DNA of 64,000 nucleotides from Candidatus Kouleothrix ribensis (lineage in GTDB: Bacteria > Chloroflexota > Chloroflexia > Chloroflexales > Roseiflexaceae), in NCBI GenBank assembly GCA_016722075.1, contig JADKGW010000001.1, forward strand, positions 5,332,001-5,396,000, written 5' to 3'. A program made the position numbers and the translations under genes. Positions 8,319 through 18,226 of this stretch are shown here, piece by piece. Under the pieces are notes generated by a model. The model was given only the letters and a program-made list of their open reading frames with translations. It was not told where the DNA came from and did not search any database. How positions within the stretch are numbered: the first letter of the stretch is position 1; each line of letters begins with the position of its first letter.

Positions 8319-9266
8319 ATGAGCAAACAGGCCACCCTCGCTGCGCCGGGCGCCGGGCGCAGGCGCAGTAGCAAGCAACTGCGCGAGAACATCGACGCAT
8401 ACACCATGCTGCTGCCGACGATTCTGGGCGTACTGACATTCTTCGCCGTACCATTGGGGATCTCGTTATACCTGAGCTTCACGAGCGCGCGCATCAGCAC
8501 ACCGGTGAGCGAGGCCACCTTTGTGGGGTTCGAAAACTACATCAACGTCTTCAAAGATTCGAACTTCTACCTTGCCATTCGGAACACGCTGATCTTCTCA
8601 GCGGCGACGCTGGTGCTTTCGACGGTGCCGGCGCTGATACTGGCGGTGCTGCTGAACGAGAAGATTCGCGGCCAGGCGTTCTTCCGCGCGCTATTCTTCA
8701 TCCCGGTAGTTGCCTCGGTCGTAGCGATCTCGCTGCTGTGGCGCTACCTGCTGAATATCGATTTTGGCTTTGTAAACTACGCCTTTAGCCTGGTTGGCCT
8801 GCCGCGTATTCCGTGGCTAACCTCGCCCGACTGGGCGTTGTTGAGCGTCATCCTGGTGTTCTCGTGGAAGACGATCGGCTACAACATGGTGATCTTTCTG
8901 GCCGGTCTGCAGGGCATCTCGCGCCCGCTGTACGAGGCCGCCAGCATCGACGGCGCCACGCGCTGGCAGCAGTTCTTGCGCATCACTGTGCCGATGCTCT
9001 CGCCGACGACATTTTTCATCCTGATCACCACACTGATCAACTGCCTGCAAATCTTCGACGTGCCCTATGCGCTAGGGTATGGGCGCAGCACCACAATCGG
9101 CCCGGCCGACTCGATGTTGACGGTGGTGCCGCTGCTGTATCGCGAAGGCTTCATCTCGGATCATATGGGCTACTCGTCGTCGCTGGCGTGGGTGCTATTC
9201 ATTATGATCATGGGCATTACGTTCCTGCAGTTTCGTATCTCGAACCGCTGGGTCAACTACGAGTAG
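8319..9266 (+). CDS. ABC sugar transporter permease (MalF type)
   Basis: Inner-membrane permease of the carbohydrate uptake CUT1 family, 315 residues with six predicted membrane segments (first about residues 29-50). The cytoplasmic EAA loop that docks the ATPase is present as LYEAASIDGATRWQQFLRITVP (just past residue 200). An AGGAGGGA site precedes the ATG. It pairs with the MalG-type permease downstream. No MalK-type ATPase gene is in the operon, so a shared ATPase encoded elsewhere is probably used, as is common for CUT1 systems. Confidence 0.93.
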   Translation: MSKQATLAAPGAGRRRSSKQLRENIDAYTMLLPTILGVLTFFAVPLGISLYLSFTSARISTPVSEATFVGFENYINVFKDSNFYLAIRNTLIFSAATLVLSTVPALILAVLLNEKIRGQAFFRALFFIPVVASVVAISLLWRYLLNIDFGFVNYAFSLVGLPRIPWLTSPDWALLSVILVFSWKTIGYNMVIFLAGLQGISRPLYEAASIDGATRWQQFLRITVPMLSPTTFFILITTLINCLQIFDVPYALGYGRSTTIGPADSMLTVVPLLYREGFISDHMGYSSSLAWVLFIMIMGITFLQFRISNRWVNYE

Positions 9267-9279
9267 TGCTAGCGTATCT

Positions 9280-9319
9280 TGGCTGATCGACTTCGCCTAA
9301 CGGCGAGATACATCAGCCA
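9280..9319 (+). other. Intercistronic hairpin between the two permeases
   Basis: Outer stem TGGCTGAT (9280-9287) with ATCAGCCA (9312-9319) and inner stem TCGCC (9293-9297) with GGCGA (9302-9306). There is no T-run. It lies inside the transporter operon and may act in RNA processing or stability. Confidence 0.6.
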
Positions 9320-9395
9320 GGGCGTAGCTACTCTGCTGGCGCAGGTGATAAAGCCCGACGGCATCATCCTGTGAAAAAGCTATAAGAGGTGCCCT

Positions 9396-10235
9396 ATGAC
9401 CGGACAAGTACTCCAGCGGCCGATCGAGCGTTGGTTAGCATACGCATTTCTGCTGATCAGCGGGCTGATCATGGCCTTCCCGTTCATCTACATGCTCATG
9501 TCGTCGCTGAAAAACTCGGCTGAGGTAGTGCAGGTGCCGCCCAAACTGCTGCCCGAGAACCTTCAGATCGGCAACTACTTTGAGGTGATCAGTATCGTGC
9601 CGTTGGGCACGCAGCTGATCAATACCGTGATCGTTACGGTTGGGGTCGTATTAGGCTGGGTGATCACGTCGGTGCTGGCGGGCTATGCATTTGCGCGCCT
9701 CGAGTTCCCTGGGCGCGACATGCTGTTCTTCCTGTATTTGGGCACGCTGATGGTGCCGTTTGCGGTGATCATTGTGCCGATGTTCAAGATCATGGTTGCG
9801 TTCAATTGGGTCAACACGCTGACCGCGCTGATCATCCCATGGATCTTCACGGCCTACGGCACGTTCCTGCTGCGCCAGTTCTTTATGGGCATCCCCAAGG
9901 ATCTAGAGGAAGCCGCGATGATCGACGGTGCGAACCGCTGGGGCATCCTGTTCCGGGTGGTGATACCGCTGGCGCGACCGGCCATGGCCACGCTGGCGAC
10001 GTTCGGCTTTCTGTATGCCTGGAACAGCTTCCTGTGGCCGCTGATTATTATTAGCGACCCGAGTCGCAAGGTCGTCAGCCAGGGCTTGATCGACCTGCAA
10101 GCGCTGTATGCGGTGCGGGTCGACCTGATCATGGCCGGATCGGTGCTGGCAGTGCTGCCGACGCTGGCGATCTTCCTGCTGGCGCAGCGCTACTTCATCG
10201 AGGGTGTGGCTACCACCGGCCTGGCCGGGCGGTAG
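9396..10235 (+). CDS. ABC sugar transporter permease (MalG type)
   Basis: Second CUT1 permease, 279 residues with six membrane segments. The EAA loop reads LEEAAMIDGANRWGILFRVVIP (about 170-191). The N-terminus (LAYAFLLISGLIMAFPFIYMLMSSLKNSAEV) is typical of MalG-like proteins, and the C-terminus (QRYFIEGVATTGLAG) is the standard end of the family. It closes the LacI-binding protein-permease-permease unit. GC-rich hairpins follow that could end the transcript. Confidence 0.93.
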   Translation: MTGQVLQRPIERWLAYAFLLISGLIMAFPFIYMLMSSLKNSAEVVQVPPKLLPENLQIGNYFEVISIVPLGTQLINTVIVTVGVVLGWVITSVLAGYAFARLEFPGRDMLFFLYLGTLMVPFAVIIVPMFKIMVAFNWVNTLTALIIPWIFTAYGTFLLRQFFMGIPKDLEEAAMIDGANRWGILFRVVIPLARPAMATLATFGFLYAWNSFLWPLIIISDPSRKVVSQGLIDLQALYAVRVDLIMAGSVLAVLPTLAIFLLAQRYFIEGVATTGLAGR

Positions 10236-10259
10236 CGCTTGTTTGGTTGCTTTTCACCT

Positions 10260-10560
10260 CCCCTGCCCCCGCTCCCACACAGGGAGCGGGGGTATCCATT
10301 TGGCGTTCCCATGCGATCGGCCCTCACCCCCCTGCCCCCGCTCCCAACATTGGGAGAGGGGGGTATCCTATGAGCGTTCCAATGCGGCGGCAAAGCCGCC
10401 GCATTGGAACGCCAAATTCTGGCCCGCTCCCCTGCCAGGCCAGGTGGTACGGGGGAGGGGTACCCATGTAGCCCAGCAGGCTGGGCGAAAACCCTACACC
10501 TGAAAATATCCCCCCTGCCCCCGCTCCCAACGTGCGGGGAAGGGGTTTGCGCATCCCAAT
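10260..10560. repeat. Cluster of CCCCTGCCCCCGCTCCC hairpin repeats
   Basis: Three related units begin near 10260, 10330 and 10512, each starting CCTGCCCCCGCTCCCA and folding back on a G-rich arm, for example CCCCCGCTCCC (10266-10276) with its complement at 10282-10292. Units 1 and 2 continue into GTATCC and GCGTTCC. This is a dispersed palindromic repeat family; the 10236-10712 gap has no credible gene. Confidence 0.75.
10374..10412. repeat. Perfect 18-bp inverted repeat with AAA loop
   Basis: Arm GCGTTCCAATGCGGCGGC (10374-10391), loop AAA, and perfect complement (10395-10412). The design of long perfect arms around AAA is the same as in the two hairpins inside the element at 25376-25515. 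It lies between the ABC operon and the YeaQ-type genes and could stop transcription or be a repeat-element remnant. Confidence 0.8.
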
Positions 10561-10712
10561 GCAGCATACAAAAACCTACCTCCGAAAGGGATACAGGGGC
10601 GGGGTACGCTGATGCTTGCGAGCGCGCAGCCGTAGTGGCGCGCACGTAAAATTCTGCTACAATAGCCGGCACCGCAAATTCCATGTTTCGCACAAGGCTA
10701 AGGAGGCACACA

Positions 10713-10976
10713 ATGGGGATTATTGCATGGTTGGTCTTTGGCGCGGTTGCGGGCTGGGTCGCAAGCATGATCGCCGGCACAAACGAGCGGCAGGGCTGCT
10801 TGCTGAACATTATTGTCGGCGTAGTCGGCGCGTTTATCGGTGGGTTTGTGTATTCATTGCTCACGGGGCGCCAGCTCGACTTCGGCTTCGACCTGACCAG
10901 CTTCCTGGTGGCAGTGGCCGGGGCAGTGATCTTGCTGTTTTTAATCACCAGCTCGCAGCGCCGGCGCCGGCGCTAG
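10713..10976 (+). CDS. GlsB/YeaQ/YmgE-family small membrane protein
   Basis: 87-residue protein of the transglycosylase-associated family, whose function is uncertain (often stress-linked). Three hydrophobic segments are visible, with the family glycine patterns WLVFGAVAGWVAS and IIVGVVGAFIGGFV and a basic C-terminus. The ATG at 10713 was chosen because AAGGAGG lies 7 bases upstream; an earlier in-frame ATG at 10683 would add a charged, unrelated N-terminus. A paralogue follows at 11099 with the same order of segments, indicating a tandem duplication. Confidence 0.88.
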   Translation: MGIIAWLVFGAVAGWVASMIAGTNERQGCLLNIIVGVVGAFIGGFVYSLLTGRQLDFGFDLTSFLVAVAGAVILLFLITSSQRRRRR

Positions 10977-11098
10977 AACACTGGTAGCGTATGGGTTAAG
11001 GCGTGTATGCGCAACTTGTTGGGGCGTGCCTTCGTACGATCGATATAGACGATCGGTGTGCCGGGCTAATACCCGCAACAATACGAAGGAGCGCTACG

Positions 11099-11359
11099 AT
11101 GGGACTGATCTCGTGGATCATCTTTGGGGCGCTGGCTGGCTGGGTGGCGAGCATTGCGACCGGCCGCAGCGAGCGCCAGGGCTGCCTGACGAATGTAATC
11201 GTCGGTGTGTTGGGCGCGTTCATTGGTGGGTTTATTGTCGAGTGGCTCACCGGCGCAACCGTGACGTATGCGTGGAACTGGCGCAGCTTTGGCGTTGCCG
11301 TGATTGGCGCGGTAGTACTATTGGCGATCACCGGCTGGGGCCAACGCCGGCAGCGTTAG
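11099..11359 (+). CDS. GlsB/YeaQ/YmgE-family small membrane protein (paralogue)
   Basis: 86-residue paralogue of the preceding gene, with matching features: WIIFGALAGWVAS, a (N/S)ERQGCL segment shared with its neighbour, VIVGVLGAFIGGF and a final hydrophobic segment before a basic tail. ATG 11099 has a GAAGGAG site upstream. The two copies differ mainly in the loop before the last membrane segment. A strong hairpin follows about 100 bases downstream and would end transcription of the pair. Confidence 0.88.
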   Translation: MGLISWIIFGALAGWVASIATGRSERQGCLTNVIVGVLGAFIGGFIVEWLTGATVTYAWNWRSFGVAVIGAVVLLAITGWGQRRQR

Positions 11360-11460
11360 CGCATGGGCCATGCAGGCTGAGCCGGCGTTGCGATCAGGCC
11401 GGGGGCTTGAAGTGACTGCTGCTGCGGTTGGGCGATCGATCCTGGCGATGAACAGCGAAC

Positions 11461-11502
11461 AGCCGCCTGCTTGTTGAAGCAGGCGGCTGCTCGTTTGTGT
11501 TT
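11461..11502 (+). terminator. Terminator after the YeaQ-type pair
   Basis: Perfect 12-bp stem AGCCGCCTGCTT (11461-11472) and its complement (11477-11488) around a GTTG loop, followed by the T-rich GCTCGTTTGTGTTT. The remainder of the 11360-11803 gap shows no gene, only a weak promoter near its right end. Confidence 0.8.
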
Positions 11503-11737
11503 GGTCGAGTGCGCTGGGTTGTAGTACGATGCGGCTGATGCAAAGAGGGATTGCGAGGGCGACCGAGGCGACAATGAGGGCAACGTTCACGAGGTCTCAT
11601 TTGGTCATCAGCCGTATTCTGTTGTTGATGTCCAGCGCCTTTCTGATTTAAGAATACGCTATATGCAGCGTAGGCTCAATAGTTCCAATCTCCTACTTTT
11701 GTATATGCCATGTGTCGTATGAGTACCAGTGGCAGGG

Positions 11738-11767
11738 ATGACCGCTGGTGCAAATCAGTGGTATCAT
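11738..11767 (+). promoter_or_regulatory. Possible extended -10 promoter for mgsA
   Basis: ATGACC (11738-11743), an 18-base spacer and TATCAT (11762-11767), preceded by the TGG of an extended -10. It lies about 37 bases before the mgsA start. The -35 match is only partial. Confidence 0.4.
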
Positions 11768-11803
11768 GGCCTGGTAGTTTCGCGGCATGGATGGGTGGAT
11801 TGT

Positions 11804-13336
<1,533 letters not shown>

Positions 13337-13481
13337 GCCACACGATGTGACACATAGGGATCTTCGATTTTTGAATGAGCCAATGGTGGGGTGCGGGGCC
13401 GAAGGCTGCTCCGCACCGCCCCAATCGAATAGTTATTTATTCGAGATTCCACAAACAATCGATTCGTATTATCAATACCCA

Positions 13482-13539
13482 AAGGCGCCAAGGTGTTAAG
13501 GAGCATAGCTGCTCTTGAACCTTGGTGTCTTAGCGTCTT
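13482..13539. repeat. Inverted heptamer-phased repeat upstream of the ThrE-like gene
   Basis: Steps AAGGCGC, CAAGGTG and TTAAGGA (13482-13502) face ACCTTGG, TGTCTTA and GCGTCTT (13519-13539) across a short loop. The arms are partly complementary. The architecture matches the repeat at 26933-26989. Confidence 0.55.
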
Positions 13540-13561
13540 GATGATGCAAGTGGGGGTATAT

Positions 13562-14854
13562 ATGTCGACAGCCGTTTCATTTCAAGAATCCGAGGCCGAT
13601 GCCAGCCAGGAGCGCCCGGCGCTTTCGCGGACTGCGCTGCGCGATGTGCTGGCCACCGCGCTGCGGGCCGGGCAGCTGATGCTGGAGAATGGCGCCAACA
13701 CCGCGCGGATCGAAGAGACCGTCCATCGAATGGGCACGGCGCTAGGCGCCGAATGGATGGATGTCTATGTGACACCGCAGGGCATCATCGCCTCGGCTGT
13801 GTCGCATCACGAGCACCGCACCCGCATCCAGCGCGTGATCAAGAGCGGTGTCGACCTGAGCCGAGTCGCAGCGGTGATGGACCTCTCGCGGCGCGCCGAG
13901 CATGGTGAGCTGACGGCCGAGGAGGCGCTGCAGCAGCTCGAACAGATTGCGCGGCAGCCGCGACTCTATGGCGTGTGGGCGACCATGCTGGCGGTGGCGT
14001 TGGCCTGTGGCGGCTTCGCCGTGCTGTTTGGCGGCGGGATTGGCGAGTTCGGTGTGGTATTGCTGGCGGCCGGGTGTGCGCAGCTGTTGCGCCACAGCCT
14101 GCTGCACAACAATCTCGACCGGCTGATGACCACGGCGGTGGTGGCGGCGTGCGCCAGCGCACTGGCGTTGACCATTGCCGAGCGATTGCCGCTGCTGGTG
14201 CCGATCGCGATCAAACCGGCGACTGTGATCACTGCGTCGGTGCTGCTGCTGGTGCCGGGTGTGCTGATGGTCAGCTCGACCGCCGACATGGTGCGCGGCG
14301 ACATCACCTCGGGCGTGGCACGTGCGACGGCGGCGCTCTTGTCGGTGATGTCGATCGGCGCGGGCATCTGGGCGACGCTGCTGGTCAGCCGGGCGACTGT
14401 GACGCTCGAGACAGTGGTGCAGCCGAACTTGCTGGTGGCGTTGGTAATGGCATTGCTGGCGGCGGGTGGGTTTGGCGTACTGTTCGACGTGCCGTACCGT
14501 GCGCTGCCATTTGCGGCACTGACGGGCATGCTGGCCTACGGAGTGCGCTGGCTGATCGCCTATGGCGGTGCCCCGATCGAGGTAGCATTCTTCTTTGCCG
14601 GGCTGACGATCGGCGCGATGGCCGAGCTGCTGGCGCGGCGCCTGCGCACCACCAGCTCGCTATTCGCCATCCCCGGCTATATTCCGCTGGTGCCGGGTGC
14701 GATCGCATTCCGCGCGGTATTGCGCTTTGTCGAGGCCGACTACACGGCCGGGCTGGCCGACGCGGTGCGCGCAGTGCTGCTGATCATCGCGATTGCGGTG
14801 GGGCTGGGCACGGTCAGTGCGCTGACGCGCATGCGGCAGAAGCTGCTATTTTAG
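13562..14854 (+). CDS. ThrE-like threonine/serine exporter family protein
   Basis: Membrane protein of the ThrE type (DUF1212 plus DUF3815), 430 residues. The soluble N-terminal domain carries LMLENGANTARIEETVHRMGTALGA (about 40-64), the hallmark segment of this family, followed by about ten membrane segments. The C-terminal half contains FAIPGYIPLVPGAIAF, matching the second family domain, so the two halves that are separate proteins in some bacteria are fused here. The ATG at 13562 has a GTGGGGG site upstream; the frame is open further upstream, across the heptamer repeat. Substrate specificity is unproven. Confidence 0.85.
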   Translation: MSTAVSFQESEADASQERPALSRTALRDVLATALRAGQLMLENGANTARIEETVHRMGTALGAEWMDVYVTPQGIIASAVSHHEHRTRIQRVIKSGVDLSRVAAVMDLSRRAEHGELTAEEALQQLEQIARQPRLYGVWATMLAVALACGGFAVLFGGGIGEFGVVLLAAGCAQLLRHSLLHNNLDRLMTTAVVAACASALALTIAERLPLLVPIAIKPATVITASVLLLVPGVLMVSSTADMVRGDITSGVARATAALLSVMSIGAGIWATLLVSRATVTLETVVQPNLLVALVMALLAAGGFGVLFDVPYRALPFAALTGMLAYGVRWLIAYGGAPIEVAFFFAGLTIGAMAELLARRLRTTSSLFAIPGYIPLVPGAIAFRAVLRFVEADYTAGLADAVRAVLLIIAIAVGLGTVSALTRMRQKLLF

Positions 14855-14862
14855 CGCCGACT

Positions 14863-15200
14863 GGGACGCGGACGAACGCGGACGAACGAGAGATTGATTG
14901 GGACGCGGATGAACGCGGACGAACGAGAGATTGATTGGGACGCGGACGAACGCGGACGAACGAGAGATTGATTGGGACGCGGACGAACGCGGATGAACGC
15001 GGATAATAGGCACGCCCATGGGACGCGGACGAACGCGGACGAACGCGGACGAACGAGAGATTGATTCGGACGCGGACGAACGCGGACGAACGCGGATAAT
15101 AAAATAAGCCAGCCGACTGGGACGCGGACGAACGCGGACGAGCGCGGACGAACGAGAGATTGATTGGGACGCGGACGAGCGCGGACGAACGCGAATACGA
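14863..15200. repeat. Minisatellite with about 37-bp units built on GCGGACGAAC
   Basis: About eight tandem copies of a unit starting GGGACGCGGACGAACGCGG and ending GAACGAGAGATTGATT, with variants in which ACG becomes ATG or the end becomes GCGGATAATA. Inside each unit the 10-mer GCGGACGAAC itself repeats two or three times. One antisense frame stays open through it, but its repetitive Pro/Arg/Ser translation is not a gene. The array fills most of the gap between the ThrE-like gene and the xylose-locus promoter. Confidence 0.92.
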
Positions 15201-15279
15201 GGGAGGGCATCTACCTGGGGTTATGCGTGCGTCTGAATCCGCTACCCCGTAACGTACGCACGTACTTCAAAACCAACTC

Positions 15280-15324
15280 TTGACAGCGCTTACAAAATAT
15301 GCTATATTTTGTAAGCGCTGTCAA
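15280..15324. promoter_or_regulatory. Promoter embedded in a perfect 45-bp palindromic LacI-type operator
   Basis: Two 21-bp perfect inverted arms (15280-15300 and 15304-15324) flank a 3-base centre. The forward strand holds TTGACA (15280-15285), a 17-base spacer and TATATT (15303-15308). The complement gives a mirrored TTGACA, 17 bases and CATATT. Each arm contains a match to the LacI/CcpA-type operator: TGACAGCGCTTACA (15281-15294) and TGTAAGCGCTGTCA (15310-15323). Repressor bound here would cover the -35 and -10 boxes. Confidence 0.85.
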
Positions 15325-15374
15325 TATGAATTTAGTTTCGCATCTTCGTGAAGCCTCAAAGGTCGATATGCCTT

Positions 15375-15388
15375 TGAAAGCACTTACA
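15375..15388 (+). promoter_or_regulatory. Third LacI-type operator, TGAAAGCACTTACA
   Basis: Single-site variant of the 15281-15294 operator (CG changed to CA in the centre), about 90 bases downstream and just before the repressor start. With the palindrome it could allow looping and autoregulation. Confidence 0.6.
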
Positions 15389-15404
15389 AAGCATGGAGAT
15401 CAGC

Positions 15405-16433
15405 ATGACGCGCAACGATAAAACACTAGGCGAAGTCACGATCTTTGACGTGGCCCGTGAGGCCGGCGTTTCATACGCGACGGTCTCGCGTGTGATTAAC
15501 AACAAAGATCATGTGCGGCCCGACAAGCGCGAGCGCGTGCTGCGGGCAATGACGCGGTTGGGCTATGTCGTCAATCAGCAGGCGCGCAGCTTAGCCGGCG
15601 GTAAATCGCAAGTGGTTGGCCTGCTGGTTCCGGGGGTCGACAGCGGCTATATCGGCGAGATTATTCGCGGTGTCGATGAAGAGCTGACCAATGCCTCGTA
15701 CGACCTGATGCTCTATACCTCGCACCAACGCAAGACGCGCGAATCGACGTATGTAGCCACGCTAACCCAAGGGCTGGCCGATGGCCTGTTGCTGGTGTTG
15801 CCGCGTGCGCCGGGCGCATATATTGAGACCCTACGGCAGCGCCGTTTCCCATTCGTACTGATCGATCACCAGGGTATCGACGAGCAAGGCCCATCAGTCG
15901 GCGCGACGAACTGGCAGGGTGGCTATGATGCGACCAATTACCTGCTCACACTTGGGCACCGGCGGATCGGGTTCATCACCGGCGCCCTGGATCTACGCTG
16001 CTCGACCGACCGATTGGCTGGCTACCAGGCCGCGCTGGAAGCCGCTGGCATCGCCTTCGACGCAAGCCTGGTGATGACAGGCGATTTTATGCAGCCACAG
16101 GGTTATAGTGGCGCACACGCGCTGCTGATGCTGCCGAATCGCCCGACAGCGATTGTTGTATCGAATGATGTGATGGCTTTTGGTGCGATGGAGGCAGTGC
16201 GTGAGAATGGCCTGCGCATCCCGGCAGATATTTCGATCGTGGGATTCGATGATATTCCGCAGGCATCGCACGTACATCCGCTACTGACGACAATTCGGCA
16301 ACCACTCGAAGAGATGGGCCGGGTTGCTACACGGATGTTGCTTGAACTCATTGCCAACCCGGCCGACGAGGCGGCGAGAATTGAACTACCGACCGAGCTA
16401 ATCATCCGTAGCTCGTGCCGCTCACTCATGTAA
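15405..16433 (+). CDS. LacI-family transcriptional regulator of the xylan/xylose locus
   Basis: LacI/GalR-type repressor, 342 residues from the ATG at 15405, which has GGAG at a good distance; an in-frame ATG at 15393 lacks a ribosome-binding site. The helix-turn-helix VTIFDVAREAGVSYATVSRV and hinge (NQQARSLAGGKS) are intact, as are HRRIGFITG and GFDDIPQASHVHPLLTTIRQP in the effector domain. It is the first gene after the palindromic promoter-operator and precedes an ABC importer, GH8, GH3 and xylA, so it is the likely xylose or xylo-oligosaccharide-responsive switch. The effector is inferred from context only. Confidence 0.93.
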   Translation: MTRNDKTLGEVTIFDVAREAGVSYATVSRVINNKDHVRPDKRERVLRAMTRLGYVVNQQARSLAGGKSQVVGLLVPGVDSGYIGEIIRGVDEELTNASYDLMLYTSHQRKTRESTYVATLTQGLADGLLLVLPRAPGAYIETLRQRRFPFVLIDHQGIDEQGPSVGATNWQGGYDATNYLLTLGHRRIGFITGALDLRCSTDRLAGYQAALEAAGIAFDASLVMTGDFMQPQGYSGAHALLMLPNRPTAIVVSNDVMAFGAMEAVRENGLRIPADISIVGFDDIPQASHVHPLLTTIRQPLEEMGRVATRMLLELIANPADEAARIELPTELIIRSSCRSLM

Positions 16434-16536
16434 CCACCCTACCCAATGCGCTATTAGCCTCTCTCTGAACACACTCGGTGGGCCCCCGAGCTTGTGCTAG
16501 GAGCTTATTGTCTTTTTTCGCTAAGGAGTACCTCTC

Positions 16537-18000
16537 ATGAACGTTCGAAGGCGTCTCGTAACACTCGCGCTTATTAGCGCAGTGCTTGTGCTGGCAGCGT
16601 GTGGCGGCCAGGCGCCGGCGACGCAGCAGGCCACCAGCGCGCCGGCGGCCGAGCCAACCAAGGCAGCAGAGCAGGCCACCAGCGCGCCAGCCGCCGAGCC
16701 AACCAAGGCAGCAGAGCAGGCCACCAGCGCGCCAGCGGCCGAGCCAACCGCCGCGCCGGCACCGACGGCTACACCCATTCCGCTCTCGACAATTGGCACA
16801 GGTGCCACCAAGATTGTCTGGTGGCATATCAACACACAAGCCGATCAGCGCGAAAACTGGCAAAAGCTTGCCAGTGCCTACGTCAAGGATCACCCGGACG
16901 TTTCGATTGAAATCACCGTGCTCGAGAACGAGGCGTTCAAGGCCAAACTGGCGACAGCCATGCAATCCGGCAGCCCACCCGATGTGTTCCAGAGCTGGGG
17001 TGGTGGTGTGCTCAAACAGTATGGCGATGCCGGGCTGGTGCAGGATCTGGCGCCGGCGCTGCAGCAAAACGGCTGGGGCGATAGCTTCCAGCCCGGCCCG
17101 ATCTCGCTGTACACCTTCGGCGACAAGATCTATGGCGTCCCCTGGAATGCTGGCATGGTCGGCTTCTGGTATAACAAGGCGCTGTTCGAGAAGGCCGGCA
17201 TCGCGCAGCCGCCGGCAACCTGGACGGAGTTTCTGGATGTGGTGAAGAAGCTCAAGGCCGCCAACATCACGCCGATTGCGCTGGGCGAGAAGGACAAGTG
17301 GCCGGGGCATTTCTACTGGGTGTACCTGGCGACGCGCATCGGTGGCCGGGCTGCGTTTGAGAAGGCCTATGCTCGCGAGGGTAGCTTCGCCGACCCATCA
17401 TTCGTTGAGGCCGGCACCAAGCTGAAGGAGCTGGTCGATCTCCAGCCGTTCCAGAATGGTTTCCTAGGCGCCGGCTATGGCGACCACATTGCGCTGATGG
17501 CCAACGGTAAGGCTGCGATGGAGCTGATGGGCCACTGGGCGCCTGGCGCCGAGCGCGGGGCAGCCAAGGATGTCAAGACCTTCAACGCGAACCTGGGCTG
17601 GTTCCCGTTCCCGAGCGTTGAGGGTGGTGCGGGTGATGCGACCGACGCGCTGGGTGGTGGCGACGGCTTTGCGTTCGGCAAGAACGCACCGCCGGCCGCG
17701 ATCGACTTCGTACGCTACCTGACCAGCGTCGAGAATCAGACCGCCATGGCCAAGGCCGGCATCGCCGTGCCGCCGGTGGTGAAAGGCGCCGAGGCCGGCC
17801 TGGATGATGCGCTCTTGAAAGAGATCCAGAGTCGGGTCGCGAAGGCCAAGTACTACCAGCTGTACTACGACCAGTACCTACCGCCGGCAGTAGGCCAGGC
17901 CGTCAACGATGCCACGCAGGAGTTGTTTGCCGGCACGACTGCCCCCGAGCAGGTTGCCAAGACGATCGAAGAAGCTGCCGCGATCGAGCTCGTGCAGTAA
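16537..18000 (+). CDS. ABC oligosaccharide transporter, substrate-binding lipoprotein
   Basis: Family 1 extracellular binding protein, 487 residues, probably for xylo-oligosaccharides given its neighbours. Signal peptide with lipobox LAAC (Cys22). A repetitive linker follows: two copies of ATSAPAAEPTKAAEQ and a partial third, then a Pro/Thr stretch, which would hold the binding domain away from the membrane. The binding domain begins at TKIVWWHINTQADQR and includes GSPPDVFQSWGGG and VPWNAGMVGFWYNKALFEKAG, typical for the family. A TAAGGAG site lies 11 bases before the ATG. Confidence 0.93.
   Translation: MNVRRRLVTLALISAVLVLAACGGQAPATQQATSAPAAEPTKAAEQATSAPAAEPTKAAEQATSAPAAEPTAAPAPTATPIPLSTIGTGATKIVWWHINTQADQRENWQKLASAYVKDHPDVSIEITVLENEAFKAKLATAMQSGSPPDVFQSWGGGVLKQYGDAGLVQDLAPALQQNGWGDSFQPGPISLYTFGDKIYGVPWNAGMVGFWYNKALFEKAGIAQPPATWTEFLDVVKKLKAANITPIALGEKDKWPGHFYWVYLATRIGGRAAFEKAYAREGSFADPSFVEAGTKLKELVDLQPFQNGFLGAGYGDHIALMANGKAAMELMGHWAPGAERGAAKDVKTFNANLGWFPFPSVEGGAGDATDALGGGDGFAFGKNAPPAAIDFVRYLTSVENQTAMAKAGIAVPPVVKGAEAGLDDALLKEIQSRVAKAKYYQLYYDQYLPPAVGQAVNDATQELFAGTTAPEQVAKTIEEAAAIELVQ
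16630..16752 (+). repeat. 45-bp in-frame tandem repeat in the binding-protein linker
   Basis: Two full 45-bp units (16630-16674 and 16675-16719) and a partial third, encoding ATSAPAAEPTKAAEQ. The units are almost identical in DNA, so the expansion is recent and linker length may vary between strains. Confidence 0.9.
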
Positions 18001-18226
18001 GCCGCGCAGCTCGCGCCTTTCGAAACCGGCAAGATGCGATGGGCCGCCGAGATCTGGCAATTCCCCCGATGCTGTTCGGCGGCCCACACACATTCGAGCG
18101 CCGGCCTAGGCAAGGATCGGCGGGGGCGACACCAGGAGGTGCTAGGGAATGCTCCCGCCCCACATACAGCTGTGTCGTTCGGGGTGTACCGTGGCTGCGA
18201 ACCCTGCTGCGCCGAAAGGATTGGCT

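Noticed and set aside
14863..15200. CRISPR array
   Set aside because: The units abut each other and there are no unique spacers of constant length between identical repeats, and no cas genes are present.
14851..15210. Open frame through the minisatellite on the minus strand
   Set aside because: It translates as repeated Arg/Pro/Ser/Phe words because the DNA is repetitive. No start site or conserved domain.
16426..17310. Antisense frame across the second binding-protein gene
   Set aside because: Its Gly/Leu/Trp repeats are simply the reverse reading of the 45-bp linker repeat of the sense gene.
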